From Clostridia bacterium (GTDB lineage Bacteria; Bacillota; Clostridia; Oscillospirales; CAG-272): a stretch of 45,010 nucleotides of DNA. Of the stretch, positions 23,419 through 32,331 are shown piece after piece; position 1 is the first letter of the stretch, and every line of letters starts with the position of its first letter. Location of the stretch: positions 1 through 45,010 of the forward strand of contig CAAFYZ010000038.1 in the NCBI GenBank assembly GCA_900767415.1, given 5' to 3'. The translations under genes were made by a program, and so were the position numbers. The notes beneath the pieces were generated by a model. The model was not told the DNA's origin. It ran no database searches and saw only the letters and a program-made list of their open reading frames with translations.

Positions 23419-24375
23419 ATGCGGAAAATAACGGTTGTGATACCGTGTTACAATGCCGAGGCGTATATTGAACGCACACTTGAGGCACTGGAACGGCAGG
23501 AATTCCGTGATTTTTGCGTTATCTGCGTCGACGATTGCTCGACCGATCACACGGCAGAGCGGATTCTTGCATTCCGTGAACGCAAAACACTTGACATTAA
23601 CCTTCTCACCAATCAAAAAAACAGCGGTCCCGCGGTGTCCCGCAATCGGGGTGTCGCCTGCGCGGACAGTGAATATATCGCATTTTGCGACGGAGATGAC
23701 TGGTATGAGCCGGATTTTCTGTCCCGTATGTTCCGCACGGCAACGGAGGAAAACGCGGATCTGGTATTCTGCGGGTATCAGGTTGTCAATGAACGCGGTA
23801 AGACGGAGCGGCGACCGATTTCACCGGAAGGACGACTGTCTTTGACCGATGCGCTTTGCGCGTGCCCGGATTCTATGTGTATGATTCTCGTTCGTACGCC
23901 GTTAATGAAAGCAACGCCTCTTCCCGATATCCGCAACGGAGAAGATGCCGCCACGGTTCCGCTTCTTGCGGCAAAGGCGAATATTGCGGTAGCGATTCCG
24001 GACTGCCTTTACAATTATTATCGTCGCTCCGGTTCGGCATCGCAAAAGCCGACGATGAAGGTTGTTGACTCGTTGATTTCCGCTTTTGAGTATGTAAAAA
24101 AGAATTTTCCTGCGGGACATTCGGAGGAGCTCGAATTTCTCGGCGTAAAGAATATGCTCTATCCGGCAATCATTACTTTGTTCAGCATCGGATACGAGAA
24201 GAAGAGGGCAGAGGAGATTATTGCGGCGTTTTCCCGGGATTTCCCCGGCTGGCATGAAAATACGCATTTGCCCGAACTTTCCGGATATAAAAAACTGGTG
24301 GTACGGTTGCTGTATCGGCGGTGGTATGTTTTTGTCCGCTTGATTGCCGTTGTCAGAAAAATCGTATCGAAGTAA
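23419..24375 (+). CDS. Family 2 glycosyltransferase
   Basis: A 318-residue GT-A enzyme with TVVIPCYNAEAYIERTLEAL at the start, CVDDCSTDHT (about 36-45) and the metal site AFCDGDDWYEPDFL (about 91-104). NGEDAATVPLLAAKA is the later acidic motif. The last 40 residues are basic and hydrophobic, fitting membrane association. GAGGTG precedes the ATG by eight bases. From here to about 28954 codon use turns AT-richer than in the flanking genes. Confidence 0.9.
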   Translation: MRKITVVIPCYNAEAYIERTLEALERQEFRDFCVICVDDCSTDHTAERILAFRERKTLDINLLTNQKNSGPAVSRNRGVACADSEYIAFCDGDDWYEPDFLSRMFRTATEENADLVFCGYQVVNERGKTERRPISPEGRLSLTDALCACPDSMCMILVRTPLMKATPLPDIRNGEDAATVPLLAAKANIAVAIPDCLYNYYRRSGSASQKPTMKVVDSLISAFEYVKKNFPAGHSEELEFLGVKNMLYPAIITLFSIGYEKKRAEEIIAAFSRDFPGWHENTHLPELSGYKKLVVRLLYRRWYVFVRLIAVVRKIVSK

Positions 24376-24389
24376 CCGTCGGGGGATTT

Positions 24390-25577
24390 ATGATGCAAAC
24401 ATTGATTGTGATCGACAATCTGAGAACAGGCGGTGTTGCCACATCTCTCAAAAATTTTGTCCGTTCTGCTTCACGGGAGATGGAGATTTCGCTGCTAGTA
24501 TTCAATGACGAAGAGACCGAAAAAACGGAATTTCCGGAGAATGTCCGGTTTCTGAAACCACAGAAACTTCTCGGCATTTTCGGCAAGCGACAAAAAGAGA
24601 TTGCGGCAAAGTCTCCACTTCTTGCATTGTACCGCGGCTTTTTGGTTGTGATGGCGCGGTTGTTCGGCGGGCGATTTTCGCGGCGGCTTCTTTTTCCTTT
24701 CGTCAGGGTTCTTCGGGAACGGTCTTACGATCTTGCCGTTTCTTTCGCGAATGATGACGGCTATCATTCTCTGACAAAAGGTTGCAATGACTTTGTCATC
24801 AAAAAAGTGCGGGCAAAGAGGAAGATAAGTTTTGTTCATTGCGACTATGAAAACTTTGGCGGATACAACCCGAAACAGGAAAAAGAATATCGCCCGCTTG
24901 ATCGTATTGTCTGCGTATCGAAGTCTTGCAAGGAGAGTTTCTGTCGCTGCTTTCCGACACTTTCGGAAAAGGTTGTTGTGTGCGAGAATTTTATTGATGT
25001 CGAACGCGTCAGACGCTTATCCGATGATTTTCCCGTACCGTTTTCGGAGGGCACCGTAAATTTTGTGACTGTATGCCGAATCAGTGAAGAGAAAGGACTT
25101 TTTCGCGCGGCAGATGCATTTGCACGGTGCGCGAAGCGCGGAAAGTCCCGTTTTACATGGACGATTGTCGGAGACGGACCGGAACGAGAGCGGTTTGCCG
25201 CTTGTCTTTCGGAACTCGGCATATCTGACAAGGTGATACTCGTCGGCGAAAAGAAAAATCCTTATCCGTTTATCAAAGGCGCGTCTGTCTTTTTGCTTCC
25301 GTCCTTTCACGAAGCGGCGCCCATGGTGTTCGGCGAGAGTGCGGCACTCGGAATTCCTGTTCTTACGACACGGACATGCTCGGCAGAAGAGCTGATCGGT
25401 GCACGTCGTCTCGGATGGGTAACAGATAATTCGGAAGAAGGGCTTGCCGAAGGTATTGCGAAGATCCTCGACGGAGAAATTATACTTGGGCGCCGTGAGG
25501 CGACCGAAGATGAAATCAATCGGCACGCACGGCAACAGCTTGCAGATCTGCTCGCTTCTTTCAGCGTGGGCGAATGA
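24390..25577 (+). CDS. Family 4 glycosyltransferase (GT-B)
   Basis: A 395-residue retaining-type transferase with two Rossmann domains. N-terminal LIVIDNLRTGGVATSLKNF holds the glycine motif. The C-terminal domain has VCRISEEKGL, TIVGDGPERE (donor site) and SFHEAAPMVFGESAALGIPVL, which contains the E-x7-E motif. It is related to enzymes adding Glc, Gal or GlcNAc in capsule synthesis. A GGGGGA site precedes tandem ATGs at 24390 and 24393. Part of the AT-richer block. Confidence 0.92.
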   Translation: MMQTLIVIDNLRTGGVATSLKNFVRSASREMEISLLVFNDEETEKTEFPENVRFLKPQKLLGIFGKRQKEIAAKSPLLALYRGFLVVMARLFGGRFSRRLLFPFVRVLRERSYDLAVSFANDDGYHSLTKGCNDFVIKKVRAKRKISFVHCDYENFGGYNPKQEKEYRPLDRIVCVSKSCKESFCRCFPTLSEKVVVCENFIDVERVRRLSDDFPVPFSEGTVNFVTVCRISEEKGLFRAADAFARCAKRGKSRFTWTIVGDGPERERFAACLSELGISDKVILVGEKKNPYPFIKGASVFLLPSFHEAAPMVFGESAALGIPVLTTRTCSAEELIGARRLGWVTDNSEEGLAEGIAKILDGEIILGRREATEDEINRHARQQLADLLASFSVGE

Positions 25578-25606
25578 GGATATCTGTTTGGCAAAGGAGA
25601 TAAAAG

Positions 25607-27118
25607 ATGCTCATAAGGAACCCAAAATATCAACGAATATATTTTTTCGTAAAAGAGCATGAGAAAATTGCGGCAACGCTGCTTTTTCTGCTTTTTACAG
25701 CGGCGGGAAATCTGCTGTCGTTTTTCCTGCCGATGGATGACGGCGCCTTTTTGAGTTTTCTCGGCGTTCTTTCTTTCCTCGAGTTCGTACTGTTTCTGGT
25801 TTTGAACGCACGGATGACGAAGACGCTCTTCAACTATGCCTCTGTGTTTCTCTCCGTTCTGTTTCTGTTCAACTTCGGTCAGTTAATGATCTATACGTTC
25901 TTTCGACCGATTTATTCACACGTCCGCTTTCTCGTGTTGATGCCGGCGGCAGATGCCGCATACGGATTCCGGTTTATGCACGCGGCGTTTATGGCGGTAT
26001 GCCTCGGAGCGTTGATCGGCGCAGGGTGTGTGAAAGGGGGCGGCGAAAAAGCAATATCCGAAAAACTGACATTGATCAGAGAAAACGGGGAGCGTTTTGC
26101 GCAGAGCATCCTTCTTTTGACTTTCCCGGTGAAAATTGCAATTGATATCGCATGTGTCGTCATATCTTTTGCCGACGGAGGACAAGCGGCGAGAACATGG
26201 CTGAATGAATTTCCGAACGTGCTCGTCTATTATGCAAAGGCATCGCTTGTCGGTTTTGCCTTGTGGATTGTGGCGACGCGGGAACAGCCGAAAAAGCAAC
26301 TCGGTATTTTCGTTTTCATCGAGTGTTATATTCTTTTGATGATGGTCAGCGGGATCCGAAGTGAAAATGTCGGGTATCTTCTCGTTCTTCTCTTTGTTTT
26401 CATGGTGAACCGGAAGAAAAAAATCCGTATTCTTACGGTTTTACTTTCCGCAGTGATTTTATTGTTTGTGATGGTGTTCATCATTACGGTGGGTGAATTC
26501 CGCATTGTGGAAGAGAAAAACATACAGTCTTTTGCGGAGATGTTCCGATACTACCTGACAGAGAAAAACATTGTTCTTTACTTCTTCGATATTTGCGGAG
26601 ACACGGGATATACCGCACAATGTGTTCTGAATAAATGGCTTCCGGAACATGCGCCGTCTTACGGAAACGCGTATTACCTCGGGATCTTGGCTGTAATTCC
26701 GAATATTCCGGGGGTGTTCACTTTCCCGGGCGATATGACGGAGGCGTCGTACTTTGCTCTGAAGTTACAGCAAAACGACGCTTTGTATGCAGGATATAAA
26801 AATATCGGCGGATCTTTGCTCGGCGAGTCTTTCTTTAATTTCGGATTGCTTGGCGGATGCCTTTTCGCCATACTGATCGGGGTGTTGGCAGGCATTATCA
26901 GCAAAAAGATGATGCAGGGCTTTGCCGAGAAGAATTATATCAAGCTTTCTATGGTGCTTCCCGCCTCTTTTGCGATGATTTACTGGGTGCGTGATTATTT
27001 TGGCGGTGGAATCCGGGAGGTCGTCTGGAGCCCGATTTTGTGTTGCCTGATTCCGCTTTTCATTCTGAAAAGATTCGTTTTCCCGAAAACACCGAAAAGT
27101 AAACGGGAAACAAAATAG
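25607..27118 (+). CDS. Wzy-like polysaccharide repeat-unit polymerase
   Basis: A 503-residue integral membrane protein with about 12 hydrophobic segments (first at about 22-40, last at about 455-490) and a large loop at about 305-375 (SFAEMFRYYLTEKN to GVFTFPGDMTEASYF). That topology is the mark of O-antigen/capsule Wzy polymerases, which have little sequence conservation. It would join lipid-linked repeat units outside the membrane. AAAGGAGATAAAAG precedes the ATG. A Wzx-like flippase lies four genes downstream, completing the pathway. The call rests on topology and context. Confidence 0.78.
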   Translation: MLIRNPKYQRIYFFVKEHEKIAATLLFLLFTAAGNLLSFFLPMDDGAFLSFLGVLSFLEFVLFLVLNARMTKTLFNYASVFLSVLFLFNFGQLMIYTFFRPIYSHVRFLVLMPAADAAYGFRFMHAAFMAVCLGALIGAGCVKGGGEKAISEKLTLIRENGERFAQSILLLTFPVKIAIDIACVVISFADGGQAARTWLNEFPNVLVYYAKASLVGFALWIVATREQPKKQLGIFVFIECYILLMMVSGIRSENVGYLLVLLFVFMVNRKKKIRILTVLLSAVILLFVMVFIITVGEFRIVEEKNIQSFAEMFRYYLTEKNIVLYFFDICGDTGYTAQCVLNKWLPEHAPSYGNAYYLGILAVIPNIPGVFTFPGDMTEASYFALKLQQNDALYAGYKNIGGSLLGESFFNFGLLGGCLFAILIGVLAGIISKKMMQGFAEKNYIKLSMVLPASFAMIYWVRDYFGGGIREVVWSPILCCLIPLFILKRFVFPKTPKSKRETK

Positions 27119-27130
27119 CAGGAGGTTATC

Positions 27131-28120
27131 ATGCCGCTGATCAGTGTTGTGGTTCCGATTTATAAAACCGAAAAATTTTTGCACCAATGTGCGGACAGTC
27201 TGCTGAAACAGCCGTTTGCCGATTGCGAGGTCATTTTAGTCGATGACGGAAGTCCGGACGGCGCGCCCGCCATCTGTGATTCCTATGCGGCAAAAGATTG
27301 CCGGGTGCGCGTCATTCATCAGAAAAATGCAGGCCTGATTTCCGCAAGGATCGCCGGAGTAAAGGAAGCCAAAGGGGACTATATTACCTTTGTGGACAGT
27401 GACGATTTTGTGGACGACGGATATTTTGATACGCTTGCGGAAATTATCCGACGCGATGCTCCCGATGTGGTAGCTTTTGACTGTCACACGACAAACGGAA
27501 GCGAGTGGAAGAATACCTGCGATGCGGGATTGTACAAAGGAGAAGATACCCGTCGGATTACGGAGAAGATGATCTTCGACCCGACCCGCGGCGAGATGAA
27601 CCATGGATGTGTTCTTTTTACCGTGTGGTCGAAATGTATCCGAAGAGAACTGCTTTTGCCGAATCTTGAGCGCGTCCCGAAATCCATTCTGATGGGAGAA
27701 GATGCGGCGACGGTGCTTCCTGTTCTGGCAGCGGCAAAAAGTATTTATGTCAGTCGGTTCGCAGGGTATTGCTATCGTGATAATCCGGATTCGATTACAA
27801 ATAATTTTCGCGCATCCGATGCAAAGAACAACGAACTTCTGATCGGCTATCTGGAAAGTACGCTCGGAGATGCCTATTCGGAGAGATTGAAAGTTTATTG
27901 TCTCGACCTGACATATGAATATATGTACGCAGGCATTCATCATTTCTCCTCTGTCTCCGAATTCAGAAAGACGATGAAAGAGAACATAGAAGAAACTACC
28001 AAGAAACGCATACGGAAAGCATCGGTAAAAGGAGTATCTCTCCCTCGTCGCTTTTTGCTTTGGCTGTGTCGTACGGGTAGGTATTCCTTGCTTTTTGCTT
28101 TGTATCATACAAAAAAATGA
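27131..28120 (+). CDS. Family 2 glycosyltransferase
   Basis: A 329-residue GT-A enzyme: SVVVPIYKTEKFLHQCADSLL at the start, VDDGSPDGAP (about 37-46), FVDSDDFVDDGYFDTL (metal site, about 97-112) and MGEDAATVLPVLAAAKS. The C-terminal 60 residues are basic. GGAGGTTATC precedes the ATG. It transfers an unknown sugar to the growing lipid-linked unit. Similar in layout to the GT2 at 23419, but diverged enough that they are separate steps. Confidence 0.91.
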   Translation: MPLISVVVPIYKTEKFLHQCADSLLKQPFADCEVILVDDGSPDGAPAICDSYAAKDCRVRVIHQKNAGLISARIAGVKEAKGDYITFVDSDDFVDDGYFDTLAEIIRRDAPDVVAFDCHTTNGSEWKNTCDAGLYKGEDTRRITEKMIFDPTRGEMNHGCVLFTVWSKCIRRELLLPNLERVPKSILMGEDAATVLPVLAAAKSIYVSRFAGYCYRDNPDSITNNFRASDAKNNELLIGYLESTLGDAYSERLKVYCLDLTYEYMYAGIHHFSSVSEFRKTMKENIEETTKKRIRKASVKGVSLPRRFLLWLCRTGRYSLLFALYHTKK

Positions 28121-28135
28121 GGACGGATAAAGGGA

Positions 28136-28954
28136 ATGAACTGTGAAGAGAATCTTTTGACAATCGATGAGTGCAAAGAGATCCAATTGTCGATTATGGA
28201 GTATATAGACAAAGTCTGCGAAGAGAACGGATTGCGTTATTATCTTTGCGGCGGTACGCTGATCGGTGCCGTGCGTCACCGCGGGTATATTCCGTGGGAC
28301 GATGATATCGACATTATGTTGCCGCGCGAAGACTATCGGAAACTTATCGAACTTCTGAAAGACAACAAAAAATACAAATGCCTTTCCATGTATACTAAAG
28401 AGGATTATTTTTATCCGTTTGCAAAGGTTGTGGATACGGACACTTCGATGATCGAGCATAACGCCGACCTGCAGATCGAAGGATACGGTGTCTATGTGGA
28501 TCTGTTCCCCGTGGACGGATTGCCGACGGATAAAAAAGAAAATCACAGATACTACCGAAAGGTCATGCGGCTGCGGAATCTGTATTATCTCGCAATTTCC
28601 GATCGCCCGTGGAAACCGAAGAATCCGCTGAAACGCCTCGCGCTCTACTCGGCATTTCTTTATGCGAAAGCGCGCGGTTGGAAACCTCTTTTGAAGAAAC
28701 TGGACCGACTCTCCTGCCGGTATGATTTTGCGTCATCGGAATTTGTCGGCGTCCCTTGCGCCGGATATGGGGAGAGGGAGACTTATCACAAGGCACTTTA
28801 CGACAAAACGCTCCGCGTCCCGTTTGAAGAGTATCAATTCAATATTCCGGCAGGATACGACGAATATCTTCGTTGTCTTTACGGAGATTATATGCAGATT
28901 CCGCCGAAAGAAAAACAGGTGACGCGGCATGATTTTTCCGCGTACAGAAAATAA
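28136..28954 (+). CDS. LicD-family phospho-alcohol transferase
   Basis: A 272-residue nucleotidyltransferase-fold protein of the LicD family. YYLCGGTLIGAVRHRGYIPWDDDIDIMLPR (36-65) carries the metal-binding WDDDID (54-59), and GVYVDLFPVDGLP follows. LicD proteins move phosphocholine, and their relatives fukutin and FKRP move ribitol phosphate, from a CDP donor onto sugars. No choline kinase or CTP:phosphocholine cytidylyltransferase is nearby. An IspD/TarI-like cytidylyltransferase lies one gene downstream, so a CDP-polyol donor is more likely than CDP-choline; this is inference. The ribosome binding site (AAAGGGA) is very close to the ATG. Confidence 0.92.
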   Translation: MNCEENLLTIDECKEIQLSIMEYIDKVCEENGLRYYLCGGTLIGAVRHRGYIPWDDDIDIMLPREDYRKLIELLKDNKKYKCLSMYTKEDYFYPFAKVVDTDTSMIEHNADLQIEGYGVYVDLFPVDGLPTDKKENHRYYRKVMRLRNLYYLAISDRPWKPKNPLKRLALYSAFLYAKARGWKPLLKKLDRLSCRYDFASSEFVGVPCAGYGERETYHKALYDKTLRVPFEEYQFNIPAGYDEYLRCLYGDYMQIPPKEKQVTRHDFSAYRK

Positions 28955-28964
28955 GGGCGGGGAA

Positions 28965-30476
28965 ATGCAAAGAAGTAAAAAAACTCTGATTAACACATTG
29001 TCTTCTCTCGCGCTTCAGATCGTGACCGCGATCTACGGACTGATTCTGCCTCGGCTGATTCTTTCCTATTTCGGCTCGGAGATCAACGGTACCATTTCTT
29101 CGATCACGCAATTTCTCTCGTACATTGTCCTTTTGGAGGCGGGGGTCGGCGGCGTGGTAAAGGCGGCACTCTATAAGCCGCTTGCCGAAAAGGACGAGCA
29201 AAAGCTCGGCGGTATTCTGAACGCGACCGAGAACTTTTTCAAGAAGATCGGCATCACCTTTATCCTCTATCTTGCGGTGATCGCGGTCGTCTTCCCTTAT
29301 ATCACGCACACCGACTATGACTTCTGGTATACCGCAAGTCTTGTCGTTATTATCGGTGTCAGCACGGTGGTACAGTACTTTTTCGGCATTACCTATCAGA
29401 TGCTTCTGAATGCCGATCAGAAAGTATATGTAGACAATTATTTGCAAATTGCCACCTTAATTTTGAACGCGGGGCTTTCCACCGCCCTTCTTGCTCTCGG
29501 ATGCGGCGTTCACGTTGTCAAACTCGCAAGCACTGCCGTGTTCGTTTTGCGCCCGCTCCTTACGTTTCTTTATGTCAAAAAGAAATATCACATCGACCGT
29601 AAGATCCCGCCGGACAACGCCGCGATCAAGCAGAGGTGGGACGGTCTCGGACAGCACATTGCGTTTATCGTTTATTCCAATACCGACGTGGCAATCCTTT
29701 CCGTCTTCACGAATATGCTGTTGGTCTCGGTTTATACCGTGCACATGACGGTCATTACGGGGATCAAGAACCTTGTAAACTCTCTGTCCGGCGGATTCGC
29801 TCCCGCCATCGGCGACATGATCGCACGGGGGAAAAAAGAGACACTGAACAGCACCATCAATCTGTATGAGTTTATCGCTTTCTTTTTTGCTTCGGTTCTT
29901 TTCACGATTACGGCGGTGATGATCGAACCGTTTGTCGCACTCTATACTTCGGTTGCACCCGACCCCGCCTATTATCAGCCGCTGTTTGCCGTTCTGATGT
30001 GTGTGGCGGAAGGCACGTATGTAATTCGCTGTGTGTATTCCAGTGTGGTACTCGGGGCGGGACATTTTCGGCAGACGAACGTCGGTGCTTATATCGAAGC
30101 GGGTCTGAACATTGCGGTATCGGCGGTACTGGTGAACTTCTTCGGACTGGTCGGCGTCGCGATCGGAACCTGTGTCGCGATGATTTTCCGCACGGTGGAT
30201 TATGTGTTCTATCTGTCGAAGCACATCGCGGAGCGCAGTCCTCTCCTTTTCTTCCGACGTGTACTGGTAAGCGGTGTCGCGATTGCTCTCGGCACCGTAC
30301 TTTCAAAACTTGCGATGCGGGGAAATGTCGACAGCTGGTCGATGTGGATTCTTTACGCCGTGTTGACTTCGGTGATTGTTACCGTCTCGGTCTCCGTCGT
30401 AAACTTCCTTTTTTATCGGAAGGAATTTTCGGCGTTTTTGCATCGGATCCGGAATCGGAAAAAGGCAAACGGATAA
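28965..30476 (+). CDS. Wzx-like lipid-linked repeat-unit flippase
   Basis: A 503-residue membrane protein of the polysaccharide-export MOP superfamily with 12-14 segments. It starts RSKKTLINTLSSLALQIVTAIYGLI and continues RLILSYFGSEINGTISSITQFLSYI, both typical of the family. It should flip undecaprenyl-linked glycan from the inner to the outer leaflet for the Wzy-like polymerase. I start at 28965 (GGCGGGGAA before ATG) rather than at an upstream in-frame ATG lying inside licD. Confidence 0.9.
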   Translation: MQRSKKTLINTLSSLALQIVTAIYGLILPRLILSYFGSEINGTISSITQFLSYIVLLEAGVGGVVKAALYKPLAEKDEQKLGGILNATENFFKKIGITFILYLAVIAVVFPYITHTDYDFWYTASLVVIIGVSTVVQYFFGITYQMLLNADQKVYVDNYLQIATLILNAGLSTALLALGCGVHVVKLASTAVFVLRPLLTFLYVKKKYHIDRKIPPDNAAIKQRWDGLGQHIAFIVYSNTDVAILSVFTNMLLVSVYTVHMTVITGIKNLVNSLSGGFAPAIGDMIARGKKETLNSTINLYEFIAFFFASVLFTITAVMIEPFVALYTSVAPDPAYYQPLFAVLMCVAEGTYVIRCVYSSVVLGAGHFRQTNVGAYIEAGLNIAVSAVLVNFFGLVGVAIGTCVAMIFRTVDYVFYLSKHIAERSPLLFFRRVLVSGVAIALGTVLSKLAMRGNVDSWSMWILYAVLTSVIVTVSVSVVNFLFYRKEFSAFLHRIRNRKKANG

Positions 30477-30499
30477 AAATATCAAAAGAGGTGGAAGAA

Positions 30500-31219
30500 A
30501 TGAACATTGCGATTTTAACAGCGGGCGGTATCGGTTCGAGAACGCATCAGGACTTGCCGAAGCAGTTTATCACCGTAGACAATAAACCGATTATCGTCTA
30601 TACTTTGGAGGCGTTTCAACAGCACCCCAATATTGACGAGATCTATGTTTCCTGCCTGGAAGGGTGGAACACGGTTCTCGACGCCTATGCAAAACAGTTC
30701 AATATCACGAAACTGAAAAGAATCGTCATCGGCGGTGCGACCGGACAGGAATCCATTTACAACGCCATGAAAGCGATCAATGAAGATCACGGCGAAACGG
30801 GGGACATTGTCGTCATCATTCACGACGGGAACCGACCGATGGTTTCGCAGGATGTCATCACGGACAGCATCGTCAAACAGAAAATCAACGGAAATGCCGT
30901 CGCGGTCATTCCGACGACGGAAGTCGTATTCGTTTCAAAAGACGGGCAGGCATCCGACAAGGTGCTGAACCGCGAAGAACTCTGGCGCACGCAGACCCCT
31001 CACGCGTACAGCTTTCGCGAACTTTGGGCGGTGCACTGTCGGGCACTCTCGGACGGCGTGACAAACATGGCGGCGTCCTGCTCCCTGATGCAGAAATACG
31101 GATACACCACTTATTTTTCCAAGGGCTCGGAAAAGAATATCAAAATCACGACGGTAGAAGATATCGAAATTTTCAAAGCACTTCTGAATTCGAGAGTGGA
31201 TTCGTGGATTAAAAAATGA
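30500..31219 (+). CDS. IspD/TarI-like cytidylyltransferase
   Basis: A 239-residue enzyme joining CMP to a polyol or sugar-alcohol phosphate. LTAGGIGSRTHQDLPKQF (6-23) is the CTP-binding loop, IIHDGNRPMVSQDVI holds the conserved HD.xRP block, and ENIKITTVEDIEIFKALL is the C-terminal signature shared with TarI and IspD. Placement in a glycan operon with an SDR directly downstream and LicD upstream favours a CDP-ribitol, CDP-arabinitol or similar donor, not isoprenoid synthesis. The start at 30500 follows GAGGTGGAAGAA. The stop overlaps the next start (ATGA). Confidence 0.88.
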   Translation: MNIAILTAGGIGSRTHQDLPKQFITVDNKPIIVYTLEAFQQHPNIDEIYVSCLEGWNTVLDAYAKQFNITKLKRIVIGGATGQESIYNAMKAINEDHGETGDIVVIIHDGNRPMVSQDVITDSIVKQKINGNAVAVIPTTEVVFVSKDGQASDKVLNREELWRTQTPHAYSFRELWAVHCRALSDGVTNMAASCSLMQKYGYTTYFSKGSEKNIKITTVEDIEIFKALLNSRVDSWIKK

Positions 31220-32220
31220 AAGATACCATGATAAACAAAACAAGAACCGACGATATTTATCGTGTGGCATCACTGGAGTATGACTGGGAGAAACTGAACG
31301 GTAAAACCTTGCTGATCAGTGGCGGAACGGGATTTATCGGCAGTGCAATCATTGATGTCGTGAAATGCAGAAACGAAAAGTTCGGCAATTCTATCCGGGT
31401 CATCTCTTTGTCGCGTCACGCGAGAGAAGACGAGGCGGGCGTTCGGTATCTTGCGTGCGATGTCACGGAAGAAATCAATGTCCCGTATCCCGTGGATTAT
31501 ATTCTGCACCTTGCGTCAAACACGCACCCCGCACAGTATGCAAAAGATCCCGTCGGAACGATCGAGACGAATGTGGCAGGGTGTAACAACCTTCTGAAGT
31601 TGGCGATAAAAAAAGAGGCGAAGCGCTTTTTGCTTGCCTCGAGCGTCGAAATCTACGGACAGTGCGAAGCGAGCCCCGTCGATGAAGCATACTGCGGATA
31701 TATCGACTGCAATACCGCCCGCGCGGGATATAATGAGGCGAAACGGGTGTGCGAAAGTCTGACGCAGTCATACAGATCCCAATACGGCATCGACGCGGTG
31801 ACGGTAAGACTTGCGCGGTGCTTCGGTGAGGATAAAACGAAAAAAGACACGAAAGCCATGGCGCAGTTTATGGATTGCGCGAGAAACGGCGAAGACATCG
31901 TGCTCAAAAGCAAAGGCGAGCAACGGTTTTCGTATTGCTACTATGCGGATGCCGTCAGTGCCATATTCAAAGTGCTGCTTGACGGCGCGGACGGCGAGGC
32001 ATACAATGTCGCCGACGATGACGACGGTTCCGACCTTGCCGCAATCGCGTCCTACCTTGCTACGCTTTGCGGAACGAAGGTTGTCTTTGATCTGCAAAAT
32101 GCCGTGGTCGGCGCGTCGAAAGCAACTTTTGCGCTTTTGAATTGCGACAAATTGAAAAAACTCGGGTGGAGCCCCCTTTTCACTTTGAAAGAGGGACTCC
32201 GGCGGAGCATCGGCGGATAA
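31216..32220 (+). CDS. NAD-dependent epimerase/dehydratase (extended SDR)
   Basis: A 334-residue Rossmann protein. LISGGTGFIGS (33-43) binds NAD(P), and SSVEIYGQ with GYNEAKR supplies Ser and the Tyr172-x3-Lys176 catalytic pair. RLARCFGED and FSYCYYADAVSAI are typical of the extended SDR C-terminal half. By overlap with the cytidylyltransferase it probably acts on the same pathway. It may reduce a keto-sugar phosphate to the polyol phosphate, as SDR partners do in pneumococcal CDP-polyol loci, or act on a nucleotide sugar. The substrate is unknown. Confidence 0.88.
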   Translation: MKDTMINKTRTDDIYRVASLEYDWEKLNGKTLLISGGTGFIGSAIIDVVKCRNEKFGNSIRVISLSRHAREDEAGVRYLACDVTEEINVPYPVDYILHLASNTHPAQYAKDPVGTIETNVAGCNNLLKLAIKKEAKRFLLASSVEIYGQCEASPVDEAYCGYIDCNTARAGYNEAKRVCESLTQSYRSQYGIDAVTVRLARCFGEDKTKKDTKAMAQFMDCARNGEDIVLKSKGEQRFSYCYYADAVSAIFKVLLDGADGEAYNVADDDDGSDLAAIASYLATLCGTKVVFDLQNAVVGASKATFALLNCDKLKKLGWSPLFTLKEGLRRSIGG

Positions 32221-32331
32221 GACGAATTACCCGCGGTTGCGGAATCGTCGATAACATCGTTTCGGGAGAGGAACTTCGTAAAGAATAACCCCCGTTCGCT
32301 TTTCATATATTCCCACGGGAGGGAATGAAAA

